A stretch of 64,000 bases of DNA from Rhodospirillum sp. (GTDB lineage Bacteria; Pseudomonadota; Alphaproteobacteria; Dongiales; Dongiaceae), in assembly GCA_013822765.1 (NCBI GenBank), contig PNKY01000008.1, positions 62,001-126,000 on the forward strand, read 5' to 3'. Both the position numbers and the translations under genes were made by a program. Shown one piece after another: positions 25,364 to 34,817 of this stretch. The notes under the pieces are model-generated. The model was not told the DNA's origin, did not search any database, and saw only the letters and a program-made list of their open reading frames with translations. Positions within the stretch are counted from its first letter, which is position 1. Each line of letters opens with the position of its first letter.

Positions 25364-26644
25364 TCAGATCGATTTCTTGAGGAAATCCGCGGTTTCCGGG
25401 CGTCCCGGCAGGCTGAGCCGCGCGGTTTGCGCCGGCGTTTCGGCAATCACTTTTCCGCGCCGCAGGACGGCGAGGCGCGTCGCCCGCACCCGGATCGCTT
25501 CGACCGGATCGGCGGCCTGCAGGATCACCAGGTCGGCGTTCTTGCCGAGCGCGATGCCATAGCCGTCGAGTTGCAGGATGCGCGCGGGATTGACGGTGAC
25601 GGCGGCGAAGCAGTTGCGCATCGCGTCCTGCCCGGTCATCTGCGCCACGTGCAGGCCCATATGCGCGACCTCCAGCATGTCGCCCGAGCCCATGCCGTAC
25701 CACGGGTCCATCACGCAGTCGTGGCCGAACGCGACCGTGAGGCCCGCCGCCATCAGCTCCGGCACGCGCGTCATGCCGCGACGCTTCGGATAGGTGTCGT
25801 GCCGGCCCTGGATGGTGATGTTGATCAGCGGATTCGCGATCGCGCTGAGCTTCGCTTCGGCCATCAGCGGGATCAGCTTGCTGACATAGTAGTTGTCCAT
25901 GGAGTGCATGGAGGTGAGGTGCGAGCCCGTCACCCTGCCCTGCAAGCCGAGACGCTGCGTCTCATAGGCCAAGGTCTCGACATGGCGCGACATCGGGTCG
26001 TCGGTCTCGTCGCAATGCATGTCGACCAGCAGGCCGCGATCCGCCGCGATCTCGCACAGCGCCCGCACCGAGGCCGCGCCGTCGGCCATGGTACGCTCGA
26101 AATGCGGGATGCCGCCGACCACGTCGACGCCGCGCTTCAGCGCTTCCTTCAAGAGTTCCATCGCGCCAGGCGAGCGCAGCACGCCATCCTGTGGGAACGC
26201 CACAAGCTGCAGGTCGAGGTAGGGCTTGACCTTCTTCTTCACCTCGAGAAGCGCATCGACCGCCAGCAGGCGCGGATCGCAGATGTCGACGTGGGAGCGG
26301 ATGGCGAGCAGCCCCTTGGCCACCGCCCAGTCGCAATAGGCCAGCGCTCGCTCGGCAATCGCCTCCTGGGTCAGCAGCGGCTTCAGCTCGCCCCACAGCG
26401 CGATGCCTTCCAACAGCGTGCCGGTCTGGTTGAGCCGCGGCAGGCCGAGCGACAGGGTTGCGTCCATGTGGAAATGCGCGTCGACGAAAGGTGGCGTGAC
26501 CAGGCGGCCCTTGGCGTCGATCTCCTGGCCGGCGCTCGCCTTCAGCGCGGGCTCGACGCTGGCGATCTTGCCGCCCTGGATACCGATATCGATGTTCTGG
26601 CGGCCATCGGGCAGGTTGGCGCCGCGAATGATGAGATCGAGCAT
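25364..26644 (-). CDS. codA: cytosine deaminase (amidohydrolase)
   Basis: A 426-aa protein, colinear with E. coli CodA. Metal ligands are His57 and His59 in PPFVDAHFHMD, His210 in DMHCDETDD with catalytic Glu213, His242 in SHLTSMHS and Asp309 in FGHDCVMDPW. NPLINITIQGRHDTYPKRRG is a near-copy of the CodA core. It converts cytosine to uracil and NH3, feeding PreTA. It follows the nucleoside importer genes by 12 nt; the enzyme could also accept related rings such as isoguanine or creatinine, so the substrate is inferred from context. Confidence 0.88.
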   Translation of the reverse strand: MLDLIIRGANLPDGRQNIDIGIQGGKIASVEPALKASAGQEIDAKGRLVTPPFVDAHFHMDATLSLGLPRLNQTGTLLEGIALWGELKPLLTQEAIAERALAYCDWAVAKGLLAIRSHVDICDPRLLAVDALLEVKKKVKPYLDLQLVAFPQDGVLRSPGAMELLKEALKRGVDVVGGIPHFERTMADGAASVRALCEIAADRGLLVDMHCDETDDPMSRHVETLAYETQRLGLQGRVTGSHLTSMHSMDNYYVSKLIPLMAEAKLSAIANPLINITIQGRHDTYPKRRGMTRVPELMAAGLTVAFGHDCVMDPWYGMGSGDMLEVAHMGLHVAQMTGQDAMRNCFAAVTVNPARILQLDGYGIALGKNADLVILQAADPVEAIRVRATRLAVLRRGKVIAETPAQTARLSLPGRPETADFLKKSI

Positions 26645-26656
26645 CGTGGTCTCCGT

Positions 26657-27598
26657 TCAGCGCTCGCCCTTGCGATAGGGAATCATCAGCGCCCGTGGGT
26701 AGCCGGCGCGCCGCGACATCGCGATCAGCGCCAGGATCGACAGAATATAGGGCAGCATCAGGAACACCTGGTAGGGCAGATAGGCGCCTGCCAGCTGCTG
26801 CAGCCGCAATTGATAGGCATCGAACGCCGCAAACAGGATCGCGCCCAGCAGCGCCTTGCCCGGCCGCCACGAGCCGAACACCACCAGCGCGATGCAGATC
26901 CAGCCGCGGCCGTTCACCATGTCGAAATAGAACGAGTTGAACGCCGACATGGTGAGGAACGCCCCGCCCAGCGCCATGAAGGCGCTGCCGACCGCGACCG
27001 CGCCGATCCGCAGCAGCGTGACATCGATGCCCTGCGCCTCCACTGCCGCCGGGTTTTCGCCGACTGTCCGCACCGCCAAACCGATTGGCGTGCGGTGGAG
27101 CACATAAGCGACGACGATGACCGAGATGAACGCCAGGTAGGTCAGCGGCGTTTGGTTGAATAAGGCGTCGCCCAATATCGGGATCTGCGACAGACCGGGT
27201 ATCGCGAACGGGGTGAAGGTCTCGATCTTAGGCGGCGACGTGACACTCGGGAACGCGATGCGATACGCATAGTAGGTCAACGACGTGGCAAGAAGCGTAA
27301 TGCCGATGCCCGTGACGTGTTGCGACAGGCCGAGCGGCACCGTGAGGAACCCGTGCAGCACTCCGAAGGCCGCGCCCGCCAGCGCGGCGATCAACACGCC
27401 CGTCCACAGGTCAGCGCCGTTGTAAACCGACACCCAGCCGGCGAAGGCGCCGACCGTCATGATGCCTTCGATGCCGAGGTTGAGCACGCCGGCGCGCTCG
27501 CAGATCAGCTCGCCCAGGGTCGCGAAGATCAGCGGCGAGGCGATGCGGATCGCCGCCGCCCACAGGCTCGCCTCGAAGACGATGCTGATGGCATCCAT
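26657..27598 (-). CDS. nucleoside ABC transporter permease (BMP-type, second)
   Basis: A 313-aa permease with about nine spans. ERAGVLNLGIEGIMTVGAFA is the signature of the NupQ/YufQ branch that imports nucleosides, and RTVGENPAAVEAQGIDV is the coupling loop. It lies 4 nt after the sister permease and 12 nt before codA. Confidence 0.9.
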   Translation of the reverse strand: MDAISIVFEASLWAAAIRIASPLIFATLGELICERAGVLNLGIEGIMTVGAFAGWVSVYNGADLWTGVLIAALAGAAFGVLHGFLTVPLGLSQHVTGIGITLLATSLTYYAYRIAFPSVTSPPKIETFTPFAIPGLSQIPILGDALFNQTPLTYLAFISVIVVAYVLHRTPIGLAVRTVGENPAAVEAQGIDVTLLRIGAVAVGSAFMALGGAFLTMSAFNSFYFDMVNGRGWICIALVVFGSWRPGKALLGAILFAAFDAYQLRLQQLAGAYLPYQVFLMLPYILSILALIAMSRRAGYPRALMIPYRKGER

Positions 27599-27602
27599 CC
27601 CG

Positions 27603-28652
27603 CTATCTCCACTTCAGGCGGAAACGGGTGAACAGCATCGCCGTCACCATGGTGAGCAGGGCGGTCGCGACCATCACGTTGGCGATGTAGTTGGGCACGC
27701 CGACGGTGCGGCTCATGGCGTCGGCGCCGACGAACATGGCGGCGACGAAGATCGCCGCGGCGATCACCCCGATCGGATGCAGCATCGCTAGCATCGCGAC
27801 GACGATGCCGGTGTAACCGAAGCCCGGCGACAGGTCGAGGGTGAGGTTGCCCTTGAGCCCGGCCACTTCGCTGACCCCCGCGAGCGCCGCGAGGCCGCCG
27901 GACAGCAGCGCGGTTTTGGCCATCACCCAGTTCACCGGGATACCGGCGAAGCGCGCTGCGCGGGGATTGAAGCCGACCGCGCGCATCTCGTAGCCGAAGG
28001 TGGTGCGGGCGTTGATGAACCACACCAGCAGCGCCGCCCCGATCGCGATCAGGAAGCCGAGATGCAGGCGCTTGCCCTGGATCAGCTTGGGCAACGCGGC
28101 ATCGGCAATCACCTTCTTGGATTGCGGCCAGCCGAGGCCCATCGGGTCTTTGAGTGCGCCGTCGAGCAGCATACTGACGAACAACACCATCACGAAGTTG
28201 AGCAACAGCGTGGTGACCACCTCGTCAACGCCAAAGCGGGTCTTCAGGAACGTCGGGCCGAGCAGCAACAGCGCGCCGGCCAGCATGGCCGCGGCCATGA
28301 TCATCGGGATCAAGATCGGACCGGGCAGCGGCAGCGCGCCGGTGCCGAGCACGATCGCCATGATCGCGCCGGCATAGAGCTGCGCTTCGCCGCCGATGTT
28401 CCACAGCTTGGCGCGGAACGCGACGGCGGCGGCGAGGCCGGTGAAGATCAGAGGGGTCGCGCGGGTCAGCGTCTCCAGGAACGCAAATTGCGTCCCCGCC
28501 GCGCCCTTGACCACCGCCGCGAACACGTCGAGCGGTGAGGCGCCGCCCAGCAATGCCAGCAACGCGGCAACCACGAAGCTGGCGGCCACCGCCACCAACG
28601 GCGCTGTCGCCCAAACGCTCCTGGCTGCCTGGGTGCGCGGTTCAAGCCGCAT
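27603..28652 (-). CDS. nucleoside ABC transporter permease (BMP-type, first)
   Basis: A 349-aa permease of the NupP/YufP branch: AFRAKLWNIGGEAQLYAGAI, LKTRFGVDEVVTTLLLNFVM and RAVGFNPRAARFAGIPVNW (coupling loop). Start ATG 28652 follows GGTGAGG; GTG 28661 is possible. Either way it overlaps the ATPase gene, so translation is coupled. Confidence 0.9.
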   Translation of the reverse strand: MRLEPRTQAARSVWATAPLVAVAASFVVAALLALLGGASPLDVFAAVVKGAAGTQFAFLETLTRATPLIFTGLAAAVAFRAKLWNIGGEAQLYAGAIMAIVLGTGALPLPGPILIPMIMAAAMLAGALLLLGPTFLKTRFGVDEVVTTLLLNFVMVLFVSMLLDGALKDPMGLGWPQSKKVIADAALPKLIQGKRLHLGFLIAIGAALLVWFINARTTFGYEMRAVGFNPRAARFAGIPVNWVMAKTALLSGGLAALAGVSEVAGLKGNLTLDLSPGFGYTGIVVAMLAMLHPIGVIAAAIFVAAMFVGADAMSRTVGVPNYIANVMVATALLTMVTAMLFTRFRLKWR

Positions 28653-30192
28653 CGGCCTCACCGGAGAAACCGTGACCGGCCATCATCAGACCGAGGTGAC
28701 GGATGGTCACGTCACGCCGCGCCATCGGTGCCGACATGCGGCCGCGATGCATGACGACCACGCGATCGGAGAGCGCCAGCAGTTCATCGAGGTCTTCGGA
28801 GATCAGCAGCACACCAGCGCCACGCGCACGGGCTTTCAAGAGCTGCTGGTGCACATATCCGACCGCGCCGATGTCGAGGCCGCGGGTCGGCTGGTTGGCA
28901 AGAATGATGCGCGGGCTCTGCGCCATCTCGCGGCCCAGGATCAGCTTCTGCATGTTGCCGCCGGAGAGCAGGCGCGTCGCGGCCTGCGGGCCTGGGCAGC
29001 GCACATCGTAGTCGGCGATGATGCGGGTTGCGAACTCGCGGACCTTCTTCCAGTCGATCAGGCCGCGTTGCGAAAAGGGTTGTTCGCGATAGCGGGCGGA
29101 GATGAGATTCTCCTCAAGCGACAGATCGCCCACTACGCCAACGGCGTGCCGGTCCTCCGGAATGCGGGCGACGCCGTAGGACACCATCTTGGCTGGATCG
29201 AAATAGTGGATCTCCTGGCCGAACAGCGACAGCGCGCCGCCGCTCGGCTGGGCGATCCCGCTGACGAGGTCGGCAAGCGTGCCCTGCCCGTTGCCGGAGA
29301 CGCCGGCGATGCCGACGATCTCGTTACCATGCAGCTCGAGCGAGACGTCCTGCAGGCGCGGACGCCCCTCGCCTGCCAGCGTGACGGCCCGGAGCGATAA
29401 GGCGACGGGGCCGAGCGGAATCGGCTCAACCTTCGGTTCCGGGATCGGTCGGCCGACCATCAACTCGGCCAGCTCGTGACGGTCCGTCTCGGCCGTACGG
29501 CGCTCGGCCACCAGCTTGCCCTGGCGCAGCACGACGACGCGGCGGCTGACCGCCATCACCTCATGCAGCTTGTGCGAGATGAAGATGATGGCGAGGCCGC
29601 GCTCGACAAGCTTCTGCAGCGTGGCGAACAGCGCCTCGGTTTCCTGCGGCGTCAGGACGGCCGTCGGCTCATCCAGGATCAAGATGCGGGCGTCGCGGTA
29701 GAGCGCCTTCAGGATCTCGACCCGCTGCCGCTCTCCGACCGAGAGGTCGGCGATGCGGGCTTCCGATTTCACGGCCAGGCCAAACGTTTCTGACAGCTGG
29801 GCCAACTTGGCGCGCGCGTCGGTGTGGCGCGAACGGACGCGCCACAGAGGCTCGGTACCGAGGACGACGTTGTCGAGAACCGTCAGGTTGTCGGCCAGGG
29901 TGAAATGTTGATGCACCATGCCGATGCCGCGTGCCAGGGCGGCCTTGGGCTTTCCCGCCGGCAGGCTCTCGCCGAACGCCTCGATGCTCCCCTCGTCGGC
30001 CACGTAATGACCGAACAGGATGTTCATGAGCGTGGTCTTGCCGGCGCCGTTCTCGCCCAGCAGCGCCAGCACCTCGCCGCGATGCAGATCGAGGCTGATC
30101 GCATCATTCGCGACGAGGGGACCAAAGCGCTTGGTGATGCCATTCAGCCGGAGGACGACGTCCTCCGGCTTGGCATCCGCAACAACGGCCAT
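28642..30192 (-). CDS. nucleoside/sugar-type ABC transporter ATPase with two ABC domains
   Basis: A 516-aa tandem ATPase. Domain 1 has GENGAGKTT, LSVGERQRVEILKAL and LILDEPTAVLTPQE. Domain 2 has the degenerate Walker A GVSGNGQGT and signature LLSGGNMQKLILGREM with ILANQPTRGLDIG. The layout is that of NupO/YufO in BMP-type systems; the second site lacks the Walker A lysine and is probably non-hydrolytic. It starts at ATG 30192 with a 1-nt overlap with the upstream stop. Confidence 0.92.
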   Translation of the reverse strand: MAVVADAKPEDVVLRLNGITKRFGPLVANDAISLDLHRGEVLALLGENGAGKTTLMNILFGHYVADEGSIEAFGESLPAGKPKAALARGIGMVHQHFTLADNLTVLDNVVLGTEPLWRVRSRHTDARAKLAQLSETFGLAVKSEARIADLSVGERQRVEILKALYRDARILILDEPTAVLTPQETEALFATLQKLVERGLAIIFISHKLHEVMAVSRRVVVLRQGKLVAERRTAETDRHELAELMVGRPIPEPKVEPIPLGPVALSLRAVTLAGEGRPRLQDVSLELHGNEIVGIAGVSGNGQGTLADLVSGIAQPSGGALSLFGQEIHYFDPAKMVSYGVARIPEDRHAVGVVGDLSLEENLISARYREQPFSQRGLIDWKKVREFATRIIADYDVRCPGPQAATRLLSGGNMQKLILGREMAQSPRIILANQPTRGLDIGAVGYVHQQLLKARARGAGVLLISEDLDELLALSDRVVVMHRGRMSAPMARRDVTIRHLGLMMAGHGFSGEADAA

Positions 30193-31199
30193 CAGCTCGA
30201 TTTAGGTTCGCCGTCGTTGATCTCGACGGTGAAGCTGCCGTCCTTGATGGCCTTTTCCTGCGCCGCCACCTTGGCGACGACCTCCGCCGGCACCTTGCCC
30301 TCGAAGGTGCCGAGCGGCGACAGGCTGCAGCCGCCGGCCTTCATGAAGGAATAGGCGCCGTAGTCATCGGCCTTGAAGCTGCCGCCCTGCACCGCCTTGA
30401 TCGCGGCATCGAGGGTCGGCTCGAAGTGCCAGAGCGCGGACGCCACCACGGTGTCGGGATAGTCCGGCTGGGTGTCGATCACGTTGCCGATCGCCAGCAC
30501 ACTCCGCTCCTTCGCGGCGTCGGACACGCCGAAGCGCTCGGCATACATCACGTCCGCGCCGGCATCGATCTGGGCGAAGGCGGTCTCTTTGGCCTTCGGC
30601 GGATCGAACCAGGAGCCGATGAAGGCGACCTGGAACTTGGTGTCGGGCACAGTTTCCTTCACGCCGGCCATGAAGGCGTTCATCAGCCGGTTCACTTCCG
30701 GGATCGGATAGCCGCCGACCATGCCAATGCTCTTCTTCTTGGTCATGGCTCCGGCGACGATGCCGGTCAGGTACGAGGCGTCCTGGATGTAGTTGTCGAA
30801 CACCGCGAAGTTCGGGAACGCGGCGTCCGGCTTGAAGCTGGAGCCGATCAGGAACGCGCGATCGGGATAATCCTTCGCCACCGCGCGGGCCGCGTCCTCG
30901 ACCGCAAAGGCTTCGCCGACGATCAGCTGGTGACCGGCCTCGCAATACTCGCGCATCACGCGCTCATAGTCGGTGTTCGCCACCTTTTCGGAGAAGGTGT
31001 ATTCGATGTCGCCGCGTTCCTGGGCCGTGGTCGCGGCCTTGTGGATGCGGCTGACCCACTGTTGTTCCACCGGCACGGTGTAGATGGCAGCGGTCTTGAT
31101 CTTGCCCGCCGCCCAAACCCGGCGTGGCATCGTGCCGACCGCCGAAAGCGCTGCAGCCCCGCCCGTCGCGAGCAGGAGATTACGACGTGAAAACAACAT
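30192..31199 (-). CDS. BMP family nucleoside-binding periplasmic protein
   Basis: A 335-aa protein with a twin-arginine leader (SRRNLLLATGGAAALSAVG). The BMP fold is visible in AAIYTVPVEQQWVSRIHKA, IVGEAFAVEDAARAVAKDYP, NYIQDASYLTGIVAGAMTKK and IGMVGGYPIPEVNRL. It captures nucleosides or related purine/pyrimidine compounds for the importer encoded downstream. AAGGGGG lies about 7 nt before the ATG. Tat export of such a protein suggests folding or cofactor constraints. Confidence 0.9.
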   Translation of the reverse strand: MLFSRRNLLLATGGAAALSAVGTMPRRVWAAGKIKTAAIYTVPVEQQWVSRIHKAATTAQERGDIEYTFSEKVANTDYERVMREYCEAGHQLIVGEAFAVEDAARAVAKDYPDRAFLIGSSFKPDAAFPNFAVFDNYIQDASYLTGIVAGAMTKKKSIGMVGGYPIPEVNRLMNAFMAGVKETVPDTKFQVAFIGSWFDPPKAKETAFAQIDAGADVMYAERFGVSDAAKERSVLAIGNVIDTQPDYPDTVVASALWHFEPTLDAAIKAVQGGSFKADDYGAYSFMKAGGCSLSPLGTFEGKVPAEVVAKVAAQEKAIKDGSFTVEINDGEPKSS

Positions 31200-31276
31200 T
31201 TTCTGCCCCCTTGTTTCTGTGTTTCTTGAACCCGGATTCGTCCGGGCGCCTTCCCTGATCGTACGCCGACTCTAGA

Positions 31277-32551
31277 CTATTCCGCCGCCTTGCGCATCGG
31301 GTTGCGCGGATCCTGGGTCCAGTTGAGGTACGGCTTACCGGTCTCAACCGAAACCATGGTGATGCACTCCGGCACCGGGCAGACATGGGCGCACAGGTTG
31401 CAGCCCACGCACTCCTCTTCGATCACCTGGTAGCGCCGAGTGCCGTTGTCCTTGATCTTGGCGATCGACTGGTGGGAGGTGTCCTCGCACGCGATGTGGC
31501 ACAGGCCGCACTTGATGCACTTGTCCTGGTCGATCTGGGCGATGCTCTTGTAGTTGATGTTGAGGAACTGCCAGTCGGTGACGTTTGGCACCGCCTTGCC
31601 GCGGAAGTCCTCGATGGTGGCGTAGCCCTTGCTGTCCATCCAGTTACTGAGGCCTGAGACCATGTCGTCCACGATCTTGAAGCCGTAGTGCATCGCCGCG
31701 GTGCAGACCTGCACCGTGCCGGCCGACAGGCTGATGAACTCCGCCGCGTCGCGCCAGTTCGCGATGCCGCCGATGGCGGAGATGGGCAGGCCGTAGGTGT
31801 CCTTGTCGCGCGCGATGTCGGCGACCATGTGCATGGCGATCGGCTTCACCGCCGGGCCGCAATAGCCGCCGTGGGTGCCCTTGCCGTCGACCGTCGGCGT
31901 CGGCGCCATGATGTCGAGGTCGATCGAGGTGATGGAGTTGATGGTGTTGATGAGGGAGATGGCGTCGGCGCCGCCCTCCTTGGCCGCGCGCGCCGGCTTG
32001 CGGACGTCGGTGATGTTGGGCGTCAGCTTCACGATCACCGGCATGCGGGTGTGCTGCTTGCACCATTTCGCGACCATGCCGACATATTCCGGCACCTGGC
32101 CTACGGCCGATCCCATGCCGCGCTCCGACATGCCGTGCGGGCAGCCGAAATTGAGCTCGATCGCGTCGGCCTCGGTCTCCTCGACGTGGGGCAGGATCGA
32201 TTTCCAGGCATCTTCGGTGCACGGCACCATCAGCGAGACCACAACGGCCCGGTCGGGCCAGTCGCGCTTCACCTGCTTGATCTCGCGCAGGTTGACGTCG
32301 AGCGGCCGGTCGGTGATCAGCTCGATGTTGTTGAAGCCGATCATGCGCTGGTCGGCGGAATGCAGCGCGCCGTAGCGCGAGCTGACATTTACCACCGGCG
32401 GGTCTTCGCCCAGGGTCTTCCAGACCACGCCGCCCCAGCCCGCCTTGAAGGCGCGCACGACGTTGTATTCCTTGTCCGTCGGCGGCGCGGAGGCCAGCCA
32501 GAATGGATTTGGAGATTTGATGCCGATGAAGTTGGTGCGAAGGTCGGCCAT
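31277..32551 (-). CDS. preA: NAD-dependent dihydropyrimidine dehydrogenase, subunit PreA
   Basis: A 424-aa subunit. Residues 1-320 form the FMN TIM barrel of dihydroorotate-dehydrogenase type, with catalytic cysteine in LNFGCPHGMSERGMGSAVGQ and SLINTINSITSID. The C-terminus holds two [4Fe-4S] ferredoxin motifs, CIKCGLCHIAC and CVGCNLCAHVC. It reduces uracil and thymine to their 5,6-dihydro forms with electrons from PreT. ATG 32551 follows AGGGAGAACCGAC. It lies 26 nt after preT. Confidence 0.95.
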   Translation of the reverse strand: MADLRTNFIGIKSPNPFWLASAPPTDKEYNVVRAFKAGWGGVVWKTLGEDPPVVNVSSRYGALHSADQRMIGFNNIELITDRPLDVNLREIKQVKRDWPDRAVVVSLMVPCTEDAWKSILPHVEETEADAIELNFGCPHGMSERGMGSAVGQVPEYVGMVAKWCKQHTRMPVIVKLTPNITDVRKPARAAKEGGADAISLINTINSITSIDLDIMAPTPTVDGKGTHGGYCGPAVKPIAMHMVADIARDKDTYGLPISAIGGIANWRDAAEFISLSAGTVQVCTAAMHYGFKIVDDMVSGLSNWMDSKGYATIEDFRGKAVPNVTDWQFLNINYKSIAQIDQDKCIKCGLCHIACEDTSHQSIAKIKDNGTRRYQVIEEECVGCNLCAHVCPVPECITMVSVETGKPYLNWTQDPRNPMRKAAE

Positions 32552-32577
32552 GTCGGTTCTCCCTTTCCAGCCGTTCG

Positions 32578-33942
32578 CTATTGCCCGCCGCGCAGGTAGC
32601 GGTCGATCGCATGGGCGGCGACCTTGCCGTCCTCGACGCTCTGCACGGTGAGGTCGGTGCCGCTGGTGACGCAGTCGCCGCCGGCCCAGACGTTGGCGAG
32701 CGAGGTCTTCATCTCCTCGTTCACCGCGATCTTGCCGTCGGCGAGGTCCAGCGATTCCTGCGCCTTGCCGTTGACGGGGTCTTTCACGAATTTCTGTCCG
32801 ATCGCCTTGAACAGCTGATCGCACAGGATCGAGAAGGCCTCGCCGGTGCCGATGAGGCGGCCACGATCGTCGAGCGCGGTGCGCTCGAACTCGATCTCCT
32901 TGACCGCGCCGTTGTGGCCGATCAGGCGCACGGGCCGCGCCCAATGCTTGATCTTGACGCCGTTGACCTGCGCGAACTCCTGTTCATGCCAGGTGGCGCT
33001 CATGTTCTCCGGCGCGCGGCGATAAACCAGGGTCACGTCCTCGGCGCCGAGCTTCTTGGTCTGCACCGCGATGTCGATGGCGGTGTTGCCGCCGCCGATC
33101 ACGACGACCTTGCGGCCGACTTTGAGCTTTCTTTTGTCGGGCGATTGGCGCAGATCGGCGATGTAGCCGACCGCATCAGTGACGCCCGACAGCTGGTCCT
33201 CGCCGTCCAGTCCCAGCGCATTGACGCCGGGGAGGCCGAGACCCAGGAACACGGCGTCGAAGTCACGGCGCAGCTGGTCGAGCGTGATGTCTCGGCCGAG
33301 CGCCTGGCCGGTCTTCACGGTGATGCCGCCGATCGAGAGGACGAAATCGACCTCGGCCTGGGCGAAGTTGTTGACCGTCTTGTAGGCGGCGATGCCGTAT
33401 TCGTTGAGGCCGCCCAGCTTCATCTTCGCATCGAAGATCGTGACCTCGTGGCCGAGTGTCGCCAGGCGATGCGCGCAGGAGAGACCGGCTGGACCGCCAC
33501 CGACCACTGCAACGCGCTTGCCGGTCGGAGCGGACCGCGTGAAGGGATAGCGCCCCTTCTCCATCAGGTGATCGACCGCGAAGCGCTGGAGCATGCCGAT
33601 GTTGACCGGCTTGTCCTCTGAGGTGTTCCGCACGCACTTGTCTTCGCACAGGATCTCGGTCGGGCAGACGCGCGCGCACATGCCGCCGAGGATGTTGGCC
33701 TCGAGAATCGTCTCCGCCGCACCTTGCGTGTTGCCGGTGTTGATCATGCGGATGAAGTTCGGGATGTCGATCGAAGTCGGGCACGCCTCGATGCAGGGCG
33801 CGTCATGGCAGAAGTAGCAGCGGCTGCTCTCGATCAGCGCCTTCTTGCGATCGAGCGGCGGCTTGATGTCTTCAAAATTGGCGGCGATTTCGTCCGGCCG
33901 CAGACGTCCGGCGGCAATGTCCGGCGTTGCCGATTGCGTCAT
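32578..33942 (-). CDS. preT: NAD-dependent dihydropyrimidine dehydrogenase, subunit PreT
   Basis: A 454-aa flavoprotein of the glutamate-synthase small-subunit type. Two N-terminal Fe-S cysteine sets are present (CYFCHDAPCIEACP and CARVCPTEILCEDKC), then the FAD motif VVGGGPAGLSCAHRLA and the NAD(P) motif VIGGGNTAIDIAVQTKKLGA. It passes electrons from NAD(P)H to PreA. ATG 33942 is chosen with GGAGG 5 nt upstream; TTG 33945 is too close to it. It is the first gene of a long minus-strand series, behind two RutR-like sites. Confidence 0.95.
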   Translation of the reverse strand: MTQSATPDIAAGRLRPDEIAANFEDIKPPLDRKKALIESSRCYFCHDAPCIEACPTSIDIPNFIRMINTGNTQGAAETILEANILGGMCARVCPTEILCEDKCVRNTSEDKPVNIGMLQRFAVDHLMEKGRYPFTRSAPTGKRVAVVGGGPAGLSCAHRLATLGHEVTIFDAKMKLGGLNEYGIAAYKTVNNFAQAEVDFVLSIGGITVKTGQALGRDITLDQLRRDFDAVFLGLGLPGVNALGLDGEDQLSGVTDAVGYIADLRQSPDKRKLKVGRKVVVIGGGNTAIDIAVQTKKLGAEDVTLVYRRAPENMSATWHEQEFAQVNGVKIKHWARPVRLIGHNGAVKEIEFERTALDDRGRLIGTGEAFSILCDQLFKAIGQKFVKDPVNGKAQESLDLADGKIAVNEEMKTSLANVWAGGDCVTSGTDLTVQSVEDGKVAAHAIDRYLRGGQ

Positions 33943-34044
33943 CAACCCCTCCCATGGGTCTCAGCCACAAACTCATTCCGGTCCAGGCCTGCCAAGCCGC
34001 CCCTGAACCGACACTGGCTTAATCCATGCACAGTGTGCGGAAGT

Positions 34045-34060
34045 TTGACCAATCGATCAA
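34045..34060. promoter_or_regulatory. RutR-like operator 1 in preT/regulator gap
   Basis: TTGACCA-AT-CGATCAA, two mismatches to TTGACCA-NN-TGGTCAA. It is about 100 bp before preT and 90 bp before the regulator gene. Confidence 0.65.
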
Positions 34061-34067
34061 GAATTTT

Positions 34068-34083
34068 CTGACCGAATGATCAA
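34068..34083. promoter_or_regulatory. RutR-like operator 2 in preT/regulator gap
   Basis: CTGACCG-AA-TGATCAA. It is centred 23 bp from operator 1, about two helical turns, so two regulator dimers could sit on the same DNA face. Confidence 0.6.
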
Positions 34084-34151
34084 GTTTTTTCTTTCCTTCC
34101 GACTCCGAGGGGCGTCCAATATGTAACGATATCAAGAGGAGATCCGGCCTT

Positions 34152-34817
34152 TTGGCAATGAACGATCAACCCGGCGCAGACGCCGCCAACGGTGGCGTAA
34201 GGCAGCGCAGCCGTGCCAGCATCGAGCGGCGCATCCTCGAAGCGGCGGAGTCGGTGTTTGCCGAAGCCGGCTTCAACGGTGCCACGACCGCCGAGATCGC
34301 GCGCCGCGCGGCCATCCCGAAGGCCAATCTCCACTACTACTTCAACACCAAGGAAGAGCTGTACCAGCAGGTCCTGACCGGCATCATCGGCACCTGGCTG
34401 CACACCGCCGACGAGATCACCGCGGATGCCGACCCGGCCCGCGCCCTCGCCCACTACATCACCGCGAAGATCGAGCTGGCGCGCGAGCAGCCGATCCCCT
34501 CGCGCGTGTTCGCCAACGAGATCATCCATGGCGCGCCGCACCTCGGAACATATCTCGGCACGGAGCTGCGCGCGTGGGTCGATGCCAAGGCCAAGGTGAT
34601 CCGCGCGTGGATCGCCGCCGGCAAGATGCGCGAGCTCGATCCCAAGCACCTGCTGTTCATGATCTGGGCCAGCACGCAGACCTATGCGGACTTCGCATCG
34701 CAAATCTCGGCGGTGCTGGGCAAGGAGCAGCTCTCGCCGCAGGACTACAAGGCGGTGGCGCGCCAGGTGACGGAGATCATCCTGCGCGGCTGCGGGCTGA
34801 CGCCGCCGTCATCGTAG
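34152..34817 (+). CDS. RutR-like TetR family regulator
   Basis: A 221-aa regulator. The HTH at about 22-66 reads RRILEAAESVFAEAGFNGAT, TAEIARRAAIPKANLHYYF. The C-terminal half matches RutR strikingly: ARALAHYITAKIELAREQP, HGAPHLGTYLGTELRAWVD and DPKHLLFMIWASTQTYADFA. It probably binds uracil or a similar pyrimidine and then releases DNA. TTG 34152 is favoured by GAGGAG about 10 nt upstream; ATG 34158 is the alternative. It is divergent from preTA with two operator-like palindromes between them. Confidence 0.88.
   Translation: MAMNDQPGADAANGGVRQRSRASIERRILEAAESVFAEAGFNGATTAEIARRAAIPKANLHYYFNTKEELYQQVLTGIIGTWLHTADEITADADPARALAHYITAKIELAREQPIPSRVFANEIIHGAPHLGTYLGTELRAWVDAKAKVIRAWIAAGKMRELDPKHLLFMIWASTQTYADFASQISAVLGKEQLSPQDYKAVARQVTEIILRGCGLTPPSS

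Noticed and set aside
31220-31250. Terminator between preA and the BMP gene
   Set aside because: The CCCGGA/TCCGGG hairpin has no T-run on the minus strand; read-through from preTA into the importer genes stays possible.
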